A stretch of DNA of 33,410 bases, from the NCBI GenBank assembly GCA_021159465.1, contig JAGGRR010000023.1, positions 1 to 33,410 of the forward strand, written 5' to 3'. The first letter of the stretch is position 1, and each line of letters begins with the position of its first letter. The notes below the pieces were generated by a model. That model did no database searches, was not told where the DNA came from, and saw only the letters and a program-made list of their open reading frames with translations. This document shows positions 15,404 through 23,172 of the stretch, piece after piece. Origin of the DNA: Methanophagales archaeon (GTDB taxonomy: Archaea; Halobacteriota; Syntropharchaeia; Alkanophagales; Methanospirareceae). The position numbers and the translations under genes were made by a program.

Positions 15404-16216
15404 TTAGATAATCCTTGGGAGAAAATAGGGAGCTGCTATCTCCTTCATCTTACGAAGAATCTTGTTGTTGTTCTCAATGACCTTCGAGAGTTTGCTGTAG
15501 TACTCCTTTAGCATTTCGTATAGCACACCATAATGTTCTATAAGTGTGAGAATATAGCACGTTGGATATTTGAAATCTATAGGATAAAGATGTCCGCATA
15601 TTTCTTCACCCCTCTTTAGGATGAGAGCAAACAACGGGGAGGAAGAGTAAGAAGTCAGGAGAATCTCGCTGCATCTGTAAGCAGTCGTTTGCTCCAGATT
15701 CCATATTCTGAAGTCTCCTTTGCGTGAGATTTCCACGTGAGGAGGTGGGGTGCGAAGCTCTCTCGCTAACTCTGCGAGCTCGGAGAAATCCTCACGGATG
15801 CTTCGTCGCACATACGGACGAACCTCATCCGCATATTTAATAATGTATTTAGCGAGCCTTTTCTCTTGCGGCGCATATCTCCTTCCGAGATAGACAATTT
15901 CTGTGTAATCTCCTACATATATGCTGCTACCGATTACAAGCGCCTTTTTCACACCTTGCTCCTCTATCGGGACAGTTATCTTCTTGTAGGAGAAGGGCTT
16001 CAAAGCTGAGAAAATCTTACCAACTTCAAAAAGAAGGTTATCGTCAAAGAGATTTCTTGCTTCTTCGAGCTTCGACCATAAATCTTCGCTCGCTCTAAAA
16101 GATTCGAGCACACCGCACTCATCGCATATTTCTTCCACAACCTCTCTTGGAATGAAGATTCCGACGAGATGACTTTTGAATTTTTCAAACACACTCTTAA
16201 TTTTCTGCTCTTTCAA
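15404..16216 (-). CDS. P-x2-R-x2-IRE family paralog B, 270 aa
   Basis: Family order is clear: N-terminal helical region, LKPFSYKK strand segment followed by LVIGSSIYVGD, the core IIKYADEVRPYVRRSIREDF, the GDFRIW strand, a variable beta region, and a C-terminal helix ending MKEIAAPYFLPRII. The start is uncertain: the TTG at 16216 overlaps GGGGG, so translation may begin a few codons later. It is the last of four tandem members (B to E) downstream of the VWA gene. Function unknown; the conserved core and variable ends suggest a common fold with diversified binding. Confidence 0.7.
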   Translation of the reverse strand: MKEQKIKSVFEKFKSHLVGIFIPREVVEEICDECGVLESFRASEDLWSKLEEARNLFDDNLLFEVGKIFSALKPFSYKKITVPIEEQGVKKALVIGSSIYVGDYTEIVYLGRRYAPQEKRLAKYIIKYADEVRPYVRRSIREDFSELAELARELRTPPPHVEISRKGDFRIWNLEQTTAYRCSEILLTSYSSSPLFALILKRGEEICGHLYPIDFKYPTCYILTLIEHYGVLYEMLKEYYSKLSKVIENNNKILRKMKEIAAPYFLPRII

Positions 16217-16233
16217 CCCCCAAAAGGAAAAAA

Positions 16234-17028
16234 TTAGAGGGTTGTTGCGAGCAGGTACGGTGCAACTAAGCTCCTTATTTTTCGCAACACCTCTTCGTTC
16301 TCCGCCACGATTGTTTTGATTTTAGTGTATGCCTCCTTGTATGCTCCTTCCACATCATCGAGAATCTTGATTAGATTTAATATTCCGTTTTCTGTGATGC
16401 TTGTTTCTGTAACGTTAATCCAAAAATCTCTTTTAGATGAAAGTGGGTGGAAGATGAGGTCTCTCGGTCTCTCGTAAGAAACACTCAAAGCATTACATTT
16501 AATCCATTTGAAGCTCGCCCCCTCCCGATCATGGTAGCCATAGTAGAGAATCTCAAAGTCTCCGTTGCAGTAATGGAAACACTCATATTCTGCTCTAATT
16601 TTATCTAGATATTCTCCAAGCAGGATTACATCATCTAGTAACTCCCTGCCAAATTCGAAGATATCTTCCTCCATTCTTTGAAGGAAGTTGTCGAGAGATA
16701 TACAATAGCAACCCCCTTTCTCACTCTTACTTACCACCTCTATTTCCTTCATCCAATGTTTTCTGTATAAGTGTTTCTCATCCACCATTATTGGCGTACA
16801 TAATCTCCTGATCTCATCTCTAAGGCTGTGTAAATAATCTTTGAGGGAGGAGTTGCGCAACACATTTTTTATCTTGTGGGCGTAAGCTCTGATTGCTCTA
16901 CAACGAGCGTCTTTAGCAACAAATTCTTCAGCAAGCGCTCTGATCTCTTTGAGTAAAGGTAGGCGCTTGGCGGGCCGCTCACACTCTACCAACTTATCCA
17001 TAATTTCCATAATCTCCTCGGCTATCAT
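16234..17028 (-). CDS. P-x2-R-x2-IRE family paralog C, divergent, 264 aa
   Basis: Recognisable as a family member mainly by size, position between B and D, and C-terminus (RKIRSLVAPYLLATTL after a helix). The usual P-x2-R-x2-IRE core is degenerate (about GRELLDDVILLGEYLDKI), and it is unusually Cys-rich in the centre (GGCYC, ECFHYC). It may be a decaying or neofunctionalised copy. ATG 17028 lies just after the GAGGCGGGAGTG stretch; 11 bases separate it from the end of D. Confidence 0.6.
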   Translation of the reverse strand: MIAEEIMEIMDKLVECERPAKRLPLLKEIRALAEEFVAKDARCRAIRAYAHKIKNVLRNSSLKDYLHSLRDEIRRLCTPIMVDEKHLYRKHWMKEIEVVSKSEKGGCYCISLDNFLQRMEEDIFEFGRELLDDVILLGEYLDKIRAEYECFHYCNGDFEILYYGYHDREGASFKWIKCNALSVSYERPRDLIFHPLSSKRDFWINVTETSITENGILNLIKILDDVEGAYKEAYTKIKTIVAENEEVLRKIRSLVAPYLLATTL

Positions 17029-17038
17029 CACTCCCGCC

Positions 17039-17833
17039 TCATAGTTCGTTAACAAGCACATATTCGCCGACCACTTTTCTCATTCTCTCAAGAATCTCAT
17101 CGTTCTTCCTCTGAATTTCAGACCACTCTTCGTGGAATCTCTGATAAGCTTCGTAAATAGGCTTGTATAGTGCGAACAAGTCTTCCTTCCGAGTGATACT
17201 TAAGTGATAAACGTCTTTATCGCAGATTACTTTAATTTCTTCGAGAGGGGCGTCCATTGAGATTGAGATTTCCCTGCATGGAATCTTTACGAAACACATT
17301 ATTTCAGAGCGGTAAGCTTTTCTGTAAAGAAAGTATCCATCACACCTTTGCGTGATCGTCAAACCCAACCTCAGTTTCTTTGCTAGTTCAACGAGCTCTT
17401 CGAAAGCTTCTTGTATGGGCTTGCGAAGATGAGGAACTATTTTCTCGTGGTATTTGGTAACGACTTCGATGAAGTGGTGTTCGCTGAGCACCTCTCCTCT
17501 TCTCCGCTTCTTGCAAAGACTGGAGTAGAATCCAGCCCTTATATCGTTACTTATAACCAAAGCATCGTAGAAGTCAAGCACACCGCCGTCTTCTACACGG
17601 ATCACCGCTTTCCTATGAGCGAAAGGGTGCAATTTTCGGAATAAACGATACGCTTCCATTATATAGTGTGATGGTGTTTTCAGCGATACGATGGACTTCT
17701 GATAGAAATCGAGAACCTTCTTGTAATAAGGATTCTCTTCTTCCATTTTCGCCTTTCTGGCGTTGAGCGAGTCGATTGTCTCCATAACTAACTCATACCC
17801 CTCGACATATTCCTCGAAATCGCCCTCGCACAT
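17039..17833 (-). CDS. P-x2-R-x2-IRE family paralog D, 264 aa
   Basis: Contains LHPFAHRKAVIRV, the core KYHEKIVPHLRKPIQEAF with Gln in place of Arg in the IRE triplet, ELAKKL, a variable beta region, and the C-terminal ERMRKVVGEYVLVNEL. ATG 17833 follows AGGGGAA, a weaker site than usual. Part of the tandem array B-E. Predicted helix at both ends with a beta-rich centre, compatible with an elongated oligomeric protein. Confidence 0.7.
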   Translation of the reverse strand: MCEGDFEEYVEGYELVMETIDSLNARKAKMEEENPYYKKVLDFYQKSIVSLKTPSHYIMEAYRLFRKLHPFAHRKAVIRVEDGGVLDFYDALVISNDIRAGFYSSLCKKRRRGEVLSEHHFIEVVTKYHEKIVPHLRKPIQEAFEELVELAKKLRLGLTITQRCDGYFLYRKAYRSEIMCFVKIPCREISISMDAPLEEIKVICDKDVYHLSITRKEDLFALYKPIYEAYQRFHEEWSEIQRKNDEILERMRKVVGEYVLVNEL

Positions 17834-17857
17834 TTCCCCTAAGAAAAGAAAAAATAA

Positions 17858-18625
17858 TCAGACTCCGTTCGCAAGAACGTACGGTGCGACTATTTCTTTT
17901 ATCTGCTTTAGTCTTTCCTCGTTCCTCTTGAGCTCTTCTCTCAATCTCTGATGCGCCTCAGTCAGTATGTCGTAAATCACCTCATATACCTCGAAAAACT
18001 TCTCTAATTCGCTGATGTCGCCGGAGGCAAAAAATTCGTCTCTGAAAGAATAATGCACCCTGTAAAATCTGCTCGTGGCGCTTATGCAGATTTTGTCAGC
18101 GTGGTAAGCTTCCACTTCTCCACTTTCTATGTCCCAAATCCTGAATGAGCCTCTGCGAGAGATTTCCATCTCAAGACATCTCTGAATCTCTTCGACCAAT
18201 CCTACAATCTCAAGAAAATCTTCTCTGATGGTTTTACGCAGCAGCGGAACAATCTTGTCTTTGTACTTGAAGATAGTATAGAACATATTTTGGATGCTGA
18301 CCTCCTTCCTTCCACTATATTCTTCGGGATTCTGATAAGTCCATGTCGTGTATATTGAGTGACCGACGACAAGAATCTCAGAGCCGTATTTTTTCCGCTC
18401 AAGTTCCACGATGACTCTCTTCCTAGCAAACGGCTGCAAATATTTGAGCGCTTCCATGGCCTTTACCAGATGATCTAACTCTATTCTGAGTAGGAGATCT
18501 CTAACTTCTTTTTGGAGGTGCATGCACTTTGAGTAATATTCAACGTCTGCAGGGCTGATGATGTATACTTCGTTCTTCCGCCGAATCTTTTGAATTTTAT
18601 CCTCCAACCCTTTCAGCTCTCTCAT
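17858..18625 (-). CDS. P-x2-R-x2-IRE family paralog E, 255 aa
   Basis: Contains LQPFARKRVIVEL, VVGHSIYTTW, the core KYKDKIVPLLRKTIREDF, RRGSFRIW and C-terminal IKEIVAPYVLANGV. It begins 20 bases after the VWA protein gene, so both are probably on one message. The ATG at 18625 is only one base from GGGGG, an unusually short spacing that recurs in paralog F; initiation may be inefficient or use another codon. Confidence 0.7.
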   Translation of the reverse strand: MRELKGLEDKIQKIRRKNEVYIISPADVEYYSKCMHLQKEVRDLLLRIELDHLVKAMEALKYLQPFARKRVIVELERKKYGSEILVVGHSIYTTWTYQNPEEYSGRKEVSIQNMFYTIFKYKDKIVPLLRKTIREDFLEIVGLVEEIQRCLEMEISRRGSFRIWDIESGEVEAYHADKICISATSRFYRVHYSFRDEFFASGDISELEKFFEVYEVIYDILTEAHQRLREELKRNEERLKQIKEIVAPYVLANGV

Positions 18626-18644
18626 ACCCCCAAAAACAAAAAAA

Positions 18645-20015
18645 TCAGAGAGAAAGAGTGATATGAGTCCAGCCAGGCGCATCCACTGCTTTGCACGTAG
18701 TTACGATTACGCCTTTACCTCTTGTTGCTATTGCGGTGAACAGCGGTTTCGCCTCTTCTTCATCAAAGAGATAACCGTCAGTCATCACGACGACGACACT
18801 GCCACTCCGCATTTCTTGCAGCGTCTTCTTTAATGCTGGCGTTATTCTCGTGCCGCCACCACCACGCATCTTCTTCGCAATCACTTTAGCATCTGAAGGA
18901 CGTTTTACTTCAAGTCTCTCATAGACATCAGCGTCAAAGCATCTGACAAGAACTTTTGCACACTTCGCAGCACCGTAAATCTCACCAAGGAACTGTTCCA
19001 ACTCTTGCTTGCTTATAGAGCCTGAAGTATCTATGAGTGTGTAAACTTCTCTCAAGCCAAATCTCTGGAATCCTGGGAAGTTATCACTTTTTCTTGAGAG
19101 CCTCTTCCATGTTGAGATGTGTTTCTGAAGACCTATAGAAACAGCAGCTCTCAGCAAAGCTCTCCAATCGACTTTTGGCCTCAATATCGAGTCCAGCTCG
19201 GCAAGCAGAGCGCCCACAGGCTCTCTACCAGCCATCTTCGCTGCGAGCTGGGCGTTCTCCAAAACTTCCTTCCATCTCTCTTCTAATTCGCTCTCTGAGC
19301 CTTCGTAAAGTGAGCCGTCACCTTCTCTGATGACTTCTCCTTGCTGCTCGCCAACGAAATCACCAGTCAAATCGTGCTCTTCGCCTATACTCCTGCTCCC
19401 GCCTTTACCTGCACTCTCGGTATCTTCAGCTCCAACATCTCCGCCAGCTCTCGCACCACCTTCTTCACCACCTTCAGCACTCTCACCACCTTCAGTGGTG
19501 CTTACGCCGTCAGTCTCACCAGAGCCGCGAGGGTAAGGTCTATCTCCACCATTTCCAGACCCACCAATCGCATATTTTAGCAGCTCTCTGTATAAGCGTT
19601 CAACACTCCATCGCTTGATCTCATCTTCCGATTTCTCAATCAGTGAGCTTACATGATGTGCTCTCAAGGGATGTAAATCATCTCGGTGGTTGAAATCGTT
19701 ATCAATAAGAGCTTCGTTTACGATGATGTCTGCTGCTATATTGAAAAGCTCTTTACTTTCGACCCTATCTCCACGAAATGCGTGTCTGAATGCCGCATGC
19801 AGTACTTCATGCGCAACAATAAACGCTCTCGACTCTAACGAGAACTTCTTGAATCGCTCTTCGTTGATGTAGAGATTGCCGCGCTTATCAACACCGGCGA
19901 TTTCTGTTAGCCTACTTGTCTTCAGAACTCTGAGTTTGTAGAGGATTGAGCCGACGAAAGGGCTCTTTATCATTATGAGCGTTGCTGCTTCCTCAAACTC
20001 TCTCATTTCGCCCAT
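18645..20015 (-). CDS. VWA protein with N-terminal metallopeptidase-like domain (DUF2201 type)
   Basis: Residues 55-105 match the putative metallopeptidase domain that precedes VWA-like domains: HEVLH (69-73) with a further His at 78 and NIAADIIVNEAL (92-103). Residues 150-240 are a Gly/Glu-rich disordered linker. Residues 320-456 form a VWA domain with a complete MIDAS: DTSGS (329-333), T389 in GGGGT and D413 in MTDGY. These proteins usually work with MoxR AAA+ ATPases in assembling or remodelling complexes, and a MoxR gene lies 3 kb upstream on the same strand. ATG 20015 follows GGGGGTGA. Downstream are paralogs E-B, possible clients. Confidence 0.88.
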   Translation of the reverse strand: MGEMREFEEAATLIMIKSPFVGSILYKLRVLKTSRLTEIAGVDKRGNLYINEERFKKFSLESRAFIVAHEVLHAAFRHAFRGDRVESKELFNIAADIIVNEALIDNDFNHRDDLHPLRAHHVSSLIEKSEDEIKRWSVERLYRELLKYAIGGSGNGGDRPYPRGSGETDGVSTTEGGESAEGGEEGGARAGGDVGAEDTESAGKGGSRSIGEEHDLTGDFVGEQQGEVIREGDGSLYEGSESELEERWKEVLENAQLAAKMAGREPVGALLAELDSILRPKVDWRALLRAAVSIGLQKHISTWKRLSRKSDNFPGFQRFGLREVYTLIDTSGSISKQELEQFLGEIYGAAKCAKVLVRCFDADVYERLEVKRPSDAKVIAKKMRGGGGTRITPALKKTLQEMRSGSVVVVMTDGYLFDEEEAKPLFTAIATRGKGVIVTTCKAVDAPGWTHITLSL

Positions 20016-20045
20016 CTATCTCTCACCCCCAAGGGAAAAATAAAA

Positions 20046-20432
20046 TCACTCAATGTTGGCTTTGAGTATATCTGCGGCGAGCTCATTCTCTACAGATCTG
20101 AGATGTAGAAGCCTCTCTCCTTCCCTTATGATCTTATAAACTTTATTTCTGAAGAGGATGAAATCTCCCACTCTTTTGATCTCAGGGCCATCTGTGCGAA
20201 GAACGATGTATTTTTCTCTTAAGAAATCTCCCACCGTCCACGAGGAGAAAGGGAGTTCGCTCTCGCACTCAGGACAGACACATATTGCGTGCATTTCATC
20301 CTGATCTTCTACTCCCAGGCGTTTGTAACGCAGAGATTTTTTCTTATCTAGAGATAGCTCGTATCTCCATAGTTCTTGTATGTATGCGTGGACACTATTT
20401 ATCTCTCTCCCGCAAAAAGGACACTTAGGCAT
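20046..20432 (-). CDS. Zinc-ribbon paralog 1 (MPKCP family), 128 aa
   Basis: MPKCPFCG at the start and CVCPECESELP near residue 51 give four Cys in two CxxC pairs, a split zinc ribbon. The rest is family-typical: an FLxEKYIVLRxDxPEI segment, GDFILFRNKVYKI, and a helical end ENELAADILKANIE. ATG 20432 overlaps the upstream paralog by eight bases and follows AGGGGTGA. The fold may be a small beta barrel attached to a zinc ribbon; role unknown. Confidence 0.75.
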   Translation of the reverse strand: MPKCPFCGREINSVHAYIQELWRYELSLDKKKSLRYKRLGVEDQDEMHAICVCPECESELPFSSWTVGDFLREKYIVLRTDGPEIKRVGDFILFRNKVYKIIREGERLLHLRSVENELAADILKANIE

Positions 20433-20847
20433 CTTCCTCACCCCTCTCCTCTGAAGATTTTTCCGCATCAGTCTTAAGAATATCTGCAAGCACTTCGTCC
20501 TCTACAAGTCTGAGAATCAGAAGGTTTTGGTCGGATTCATCCTCATCAATTTTGTAGACTTTACCTCTGAAGATGATGATGTCACCTTTCCGAGCTTCAA
20601 TCTCAGGATCATCTGGACGAAGAACAACGTACTTCTCCTTTAGAAAGTCCTCGGTATCATCATACATAGGTATATGCTGATCGCAATGAGGGCAAACATC
20701 AGTCTCTAACGCCTCGCTATCTGATATGAAATCTTGTTCCCATTGTAAATCTCCGTTCTCGTCTAAAGAAACTCTGTAACGTGAGGTCTCTTGATACCAG
20801 GAATATAGATACTCTATCTCCTTCCCGCAGAAGGGACATTTAGGCAT
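20425..20847 (-). CDS. Zinc-ribbon paralog 2 (MPKCP family), 140 aa
   Basis: Same family: MPKCPFCGKEI, second pair CPHCDQHIP, FLKEKYVVLRPDDPEI, GDIIIFRGKVYKI, LVEDEVLADILK and an acidic tail. The start is placed at ATG 20847 by alignment with paralogs; it lacks a good Shine-Dalgarno, and a GTG at 20886 is an alternative. It lies between paralog 1 and the paralog split by the IS607 element, so three copies stood in tandem before the insertion. Confidence 0.7.
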   Translation of the reverse strand: MPKCPFCGKEIEYLYSWYQETSRYRVSLDENGDLQWEQDFISDSEALETDVCPHCDQHIPMYDDTEDFLKEKYVVLRPDDPEIEARKGDIIIFRGKVYKIDEDESDQNLLILRLVEDEVLADILKTDAEKSSEERGEEDA

Positions 20848-20887
20848 CTCTCTCGTTCTACCGATCTCAACACACCAAACAATCACT

Positions 20888-21183
20888 TCACTCTAAGTTT
20901 GCCCTGATGATGCTTGCTATAGTCTCATCCTCTACAAGCTTTAGATGTAGTAAAGCGCTGCATTCGTCCATTACTTTGTAGACTTTTCCTCTGAAGAGGA
21001 CAAAATCTTCTTTTCTTTTAATCTCAGGGTCGTCTGAGCGAAGGATGATGTAGTTCTCCTCTAGAAAATCTTCAATATCTCCGAAGTACTCGTCAAGAGG
21101 GATTTCCTCTCCACACTCTGGACAAAATGCTTTGTAAACTTTATCTCCTTCTTTACTATGCTGCCACACCCATCGCCCATCTG
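20888..21183 (-). pseudogene. C-terminal fragment of zinc-ribbon paralog 3, cut by IS607
   Basis: From the codon PDGRW onward the sequence is the C-terminal 98 residues of an MPKCP-family protein: CPECGEEIP, FLEENYIILRSDDPEI, DFVLFRGKVYKV, LVEDETIASIIRANLE. Joined at the GG core to the N-terminal fragment at 23053-23137 it gives 381 bases, an intact 126-residue frame with both CxxC pairs, matching the lengths of its paralogs. It is now fused in frame to the transposon's TnpB. Confidence 0.88.
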
Positions 21184-22426
21184 GGTAGACTTTAGGTTGT
21201 GCATTTTGAGCCTTTCGGCCCAAAATGCTTCGTGCGATGGAATCTTTTGTCCATCGCACAGGGTGCAACCCCACACCCTCTATCCCGTCCGCCTCAAAGG
21301 CTTCCGGGATTGCCTTCCTTATGATGTTGTATGCGGCGTTCACATCTGCATTTATGATAGTTCCTCTCGCACTCTTGAACAACCCTCTCATTCTTCTACC
21401 TGCGTATTCTTCTCTATGCTCTATTGGCTCGTTATCCAAGAAACTACACTTTGATGTGTGGTCTTCTTCCACGAGGATTACTTCTATCCCTCTTTCCTCT
21501 ACCTTATACTTGATCTGCTGAATCAGCGTCCAGATTGGAATTTGCACGAAATTCTGGTTATTCCTTTTACCTAAGTTCACCTCTTGCTTCCACTCCTTGT
21601 TATAACCGATCACTAATCTTCCGATGTTGTGCGAAGCGCACCACTCAGCAACGAACTTGCTGACCTTGTGCAAGAAATCCTTCAGCTTTCTTTCCCTCTT
21701 CGCTGATAGTCTCTTTAGCCTCTTGCTTGTCTTTATTCCTTGCTTCGCATATATGCGCTGCAATCTCGCTTTTTCCTTGTTGAAGAACTGGTTTATGGAC
21801 TTCGCAACCCCGCCCTTAACAACAATCGGCTTCTTGCCGATGTTGTTTGCGATGGTTACGAGGTTGCGAACACCTAAATCTATGCCTGCGACTCTGCCTT
21901 TGTCTCTTTCTGCGATATTTACCTCTTTTTCATATACAATCTCAACAACATAACCTACACCCTTTGGAATTATCCTGACCTCTCTTATTCCTTCCTTTAT
22001 CCTTGTCTTGAGCTTTAAGCAAACAATTTTTGGGAAAATTAGCTCTCCTTCTTTGACTTTGACCTGTTGATTCGTGAAGATGAGCATGAAGACACCATCT
22101 TTCTTCTTATATTTCGGTGGTCTCGGCCTTTCTTTGAACTTCTCAGGATGTTCCCTCCATTCATCCATTGCGTTGAAGAAAGATTTCCAGTTTCTGTCCA
22201 AAACTCTCAAAATCTGCTGAGCAGTCTGAGCTGGAAGCGCTCTGTAGTTCTCACTATTCTTCAAGAGTTTATCTAACTTGTTGTATCCTATGCGTTTTCC
22301 TGTTTTGAAGAACTCTTGTCTGACAATGTAATTTGCCTCGTTGTATAGGTTCTTAGATATATGACAGAGTTTTTGAAGGTTCTCGTCTCCTCTTATCCAT
22401 ATCTGTTCAGTCCTTAGAACTTTCAA
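20888..22426 (-). CDS. tnpB: TnpB (IS607-type) fused in frame to a zinc-ribbon fragment
   Basis: RNA-guided RuvC-type nuclease of the TnpB/Cas12 lineage. RuvC-I GIDLGVRNL (D183) and RuvC-III INADVNAAYNIIRK (D361) are present. The RuvC-II glutamate is not in the usual place: the segment reads LVIGYNKEWKQE, typical of a TnpB branch with rearranged catalytic residues. The zinc ribbon is reduced (TSKCSFLDNEPI). No stop occurs at the element end, so the frame passes through the right-end hairpins and from residue 415 onward consists of the disrupted zinc-ribbon protein, giving 512 aa. ATG 22426 overlaps the recombinase gene by 20 bases. Confidence 0.88.
   Translation of the reverse strand: MKVLRTEQIWIRGDENLQKLCHISKNLYNEANYIVRQEFFKTGKRIGYNKLDKLLKNSENYRALPAQTAQQILRVLDRNWKSFFNAMDEWREHPEKFKERPRPPKYKKKDGVFMLIFTNQQVKVKEGELIFPKIVCLKLKTRIKEGIREVRIIPKGVGYVVEIVYEKEVNIAERDKGRVAGIDLGVRNLVTIANNIGKKPIVVKGGVAKSINQFFNKEKARLQRIYAKQGIKTSKRLKRLSAKRERKLKDFLHKVSKFVAEWCASHNIGRLVIGYNKEWKQEVNLGKRNNQNFVQIPIWTLIQQIKYKVEERGIEVILVEEDHTSKCSFLDNEPIEHREEYAGRRMRGLFKSARGTIINADVNAAYNIIRKAIPEAFEADGIEGVGLHPVRWTKDSIARSILGRKAQNAQPKVYPDGRWVWQHSKEGDKVYKAFCPECGEEIPLDEYFGDIEDFLEENYIILRSDDPEIKRKEDFVLFRGKVYKVMDECSALLHLKLVEDETIASIIRANLE
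21195..21262 (-). ncRNA. Right-end hairpins, probable TnpB guide (omega) RNA 3' scaffold
   Basis: Two stable stem-loops occur near the element's right end: GTGCGATGG with CCATCGCAC (21232-21240, 21251-21259) and a 12-bp stem with one wobble and a GAAA loop (21201-21228). In TnpB systems the right end and 3' part of tnpB encode the guide RNA, whose guide is the flanking DNA. Here the guide would derive from the zinc-ribbon gene just left of 21184. Exact ends cannot be seen. Confidence 0.6.
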
Positions 22427-23003
22427 CCAAACTCACCTCTAGCTTCTCATTTTTCCTCTTGCTGTAAAGCTTCATCGAGAAGCAATGCAACAAAGAAACT
22501 ATTTCTTCAAAAATCTCTTCGGCATCTAATTTCTTATTTCCAACCTCTGAGACTACTATAATCTCAGTTCCGAAACGCTTGAAGAGTCTCTCAAAGAATG
22601 AGAAGCCAACTCTGCTCAGTCTATCTTTATGTGCAATTATCACTTTATCTACCTTGTAGTCCATAATTTCGTCAAGAAGCTTGAAGAACTCCTTCCTATC
22701 ATCGAAATTAATTCCTGATGCTATGTCTGCAAAGATACCATTTATCTGATAACCATTCGCAAAAGCCCATGCTTTCAGCATCTCTATTTGATTTTCAAGA
22801 GCTTTCTTCTGCTTCGGCGTGGAAACTCTCGCATAGATGTATGTCTTGCGTGGAAGTCCTCGATTCAAAAGCCTGAAGACATCTTCATCAAGATAATCGT
22901 AACGCTTCCCAATCTTTTTTCTCCTTATCAAGCCCTCCTTTGCATATCTGTGCAGCGTGCTCCGAGATATCCGAAGCACCTTCATTACCTCTCCCGCCTT
23001 CAT
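22407..23003 (-). CDS. IS607-type serine recombinase (TnpA)
   Basis: N-terminal MerR-like helix-turn-helix (MKAGEVMKVLRISRSTLHRY) followed by a serine recombinase catalytic domain with nucleophile S61 in YARVSTPKQK, and DRLSRVGF with the conserved Arg pair. IS607 recombinases have this reversed order, DNA-binding domain first. It moves the element between GG sites through a covalent Ser-DNA intermediate. A TATA-like CTTATATATACC (23024-23035) lies about 25 bases before the ATG, so the message is probably leaderless, unlike the host element's genes. Confidence 0.92.
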   Translation of the reverse strand: MKAGEVMKVLRISRSTLHRYAKEGLIRRKKIGKRYDYLDEDVFRLLNRGLPRKTYIYARVSTPKQKKALENQIEMLKAWAFANGYQINGIFADIASGINFDDRKEFFKLLDEIMDYKVDKVIIAHKDRLSRVGFSFFERLFKRFGTEIIVVSEVGNKKLDAEEIFEEIVSLLHCFSMKLYSKRKNEKLEVSLVESSKD

Positions 23004-23020
23004 ACATTTGATAATACGAT

Positions 23021-23137
23021 TTAGGTATATATAAGACTTTCGGTTGGAAATCGGTCATCATACTCGTGCACGCTGTGAACAGACTCACTTACGAGAAGAT
23101 GGTGTATTTCCTCTCCACATATCGGACACTTTGGCAT
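23021..23137 (-). pseudogene. N-terminal fragment of zinc-ribbon paralog 3, cut by IS607
   Basis: ATG 23137 follows GGGGGGGAT. The first 28 residues (MPKCPICGEEIHHLLVSES onward) belong to the MPKCP zinc-ribbon family; then the frame enters the IS607 left end and stops after ten foreign residues. The first CxxC pair is in this fragment and the second is in the fragment at 20888-21183. See that entry for the in-frame reconstruction. Confidence 0.88.
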
Positions 23138-23172
23138 TTCTATCCCCCCCAAAACAAAAAAGGAAAAAGAGG

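Larger units (their letters stand above)
21184..23054 (-). mobile_element. IS607-family insertion sequence
   Basis: About 1.87 kb carrying the IS607 pair, a MerR-type serine recombinase and a TnpB, in one overlapping operon. Both junctions contain a GG (CC on minus) dinucleotide, at 23053-23054 and 21184-21185, as expected for IS607 serine recombination, with no longer target duplication. Near each end a short shared sequence appears (CAACC then AAAGTCT). Removing the element restores a zinc-ribbon gene without a single base change, so the insertion is recent or still mobile. Confidence 0.88.
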
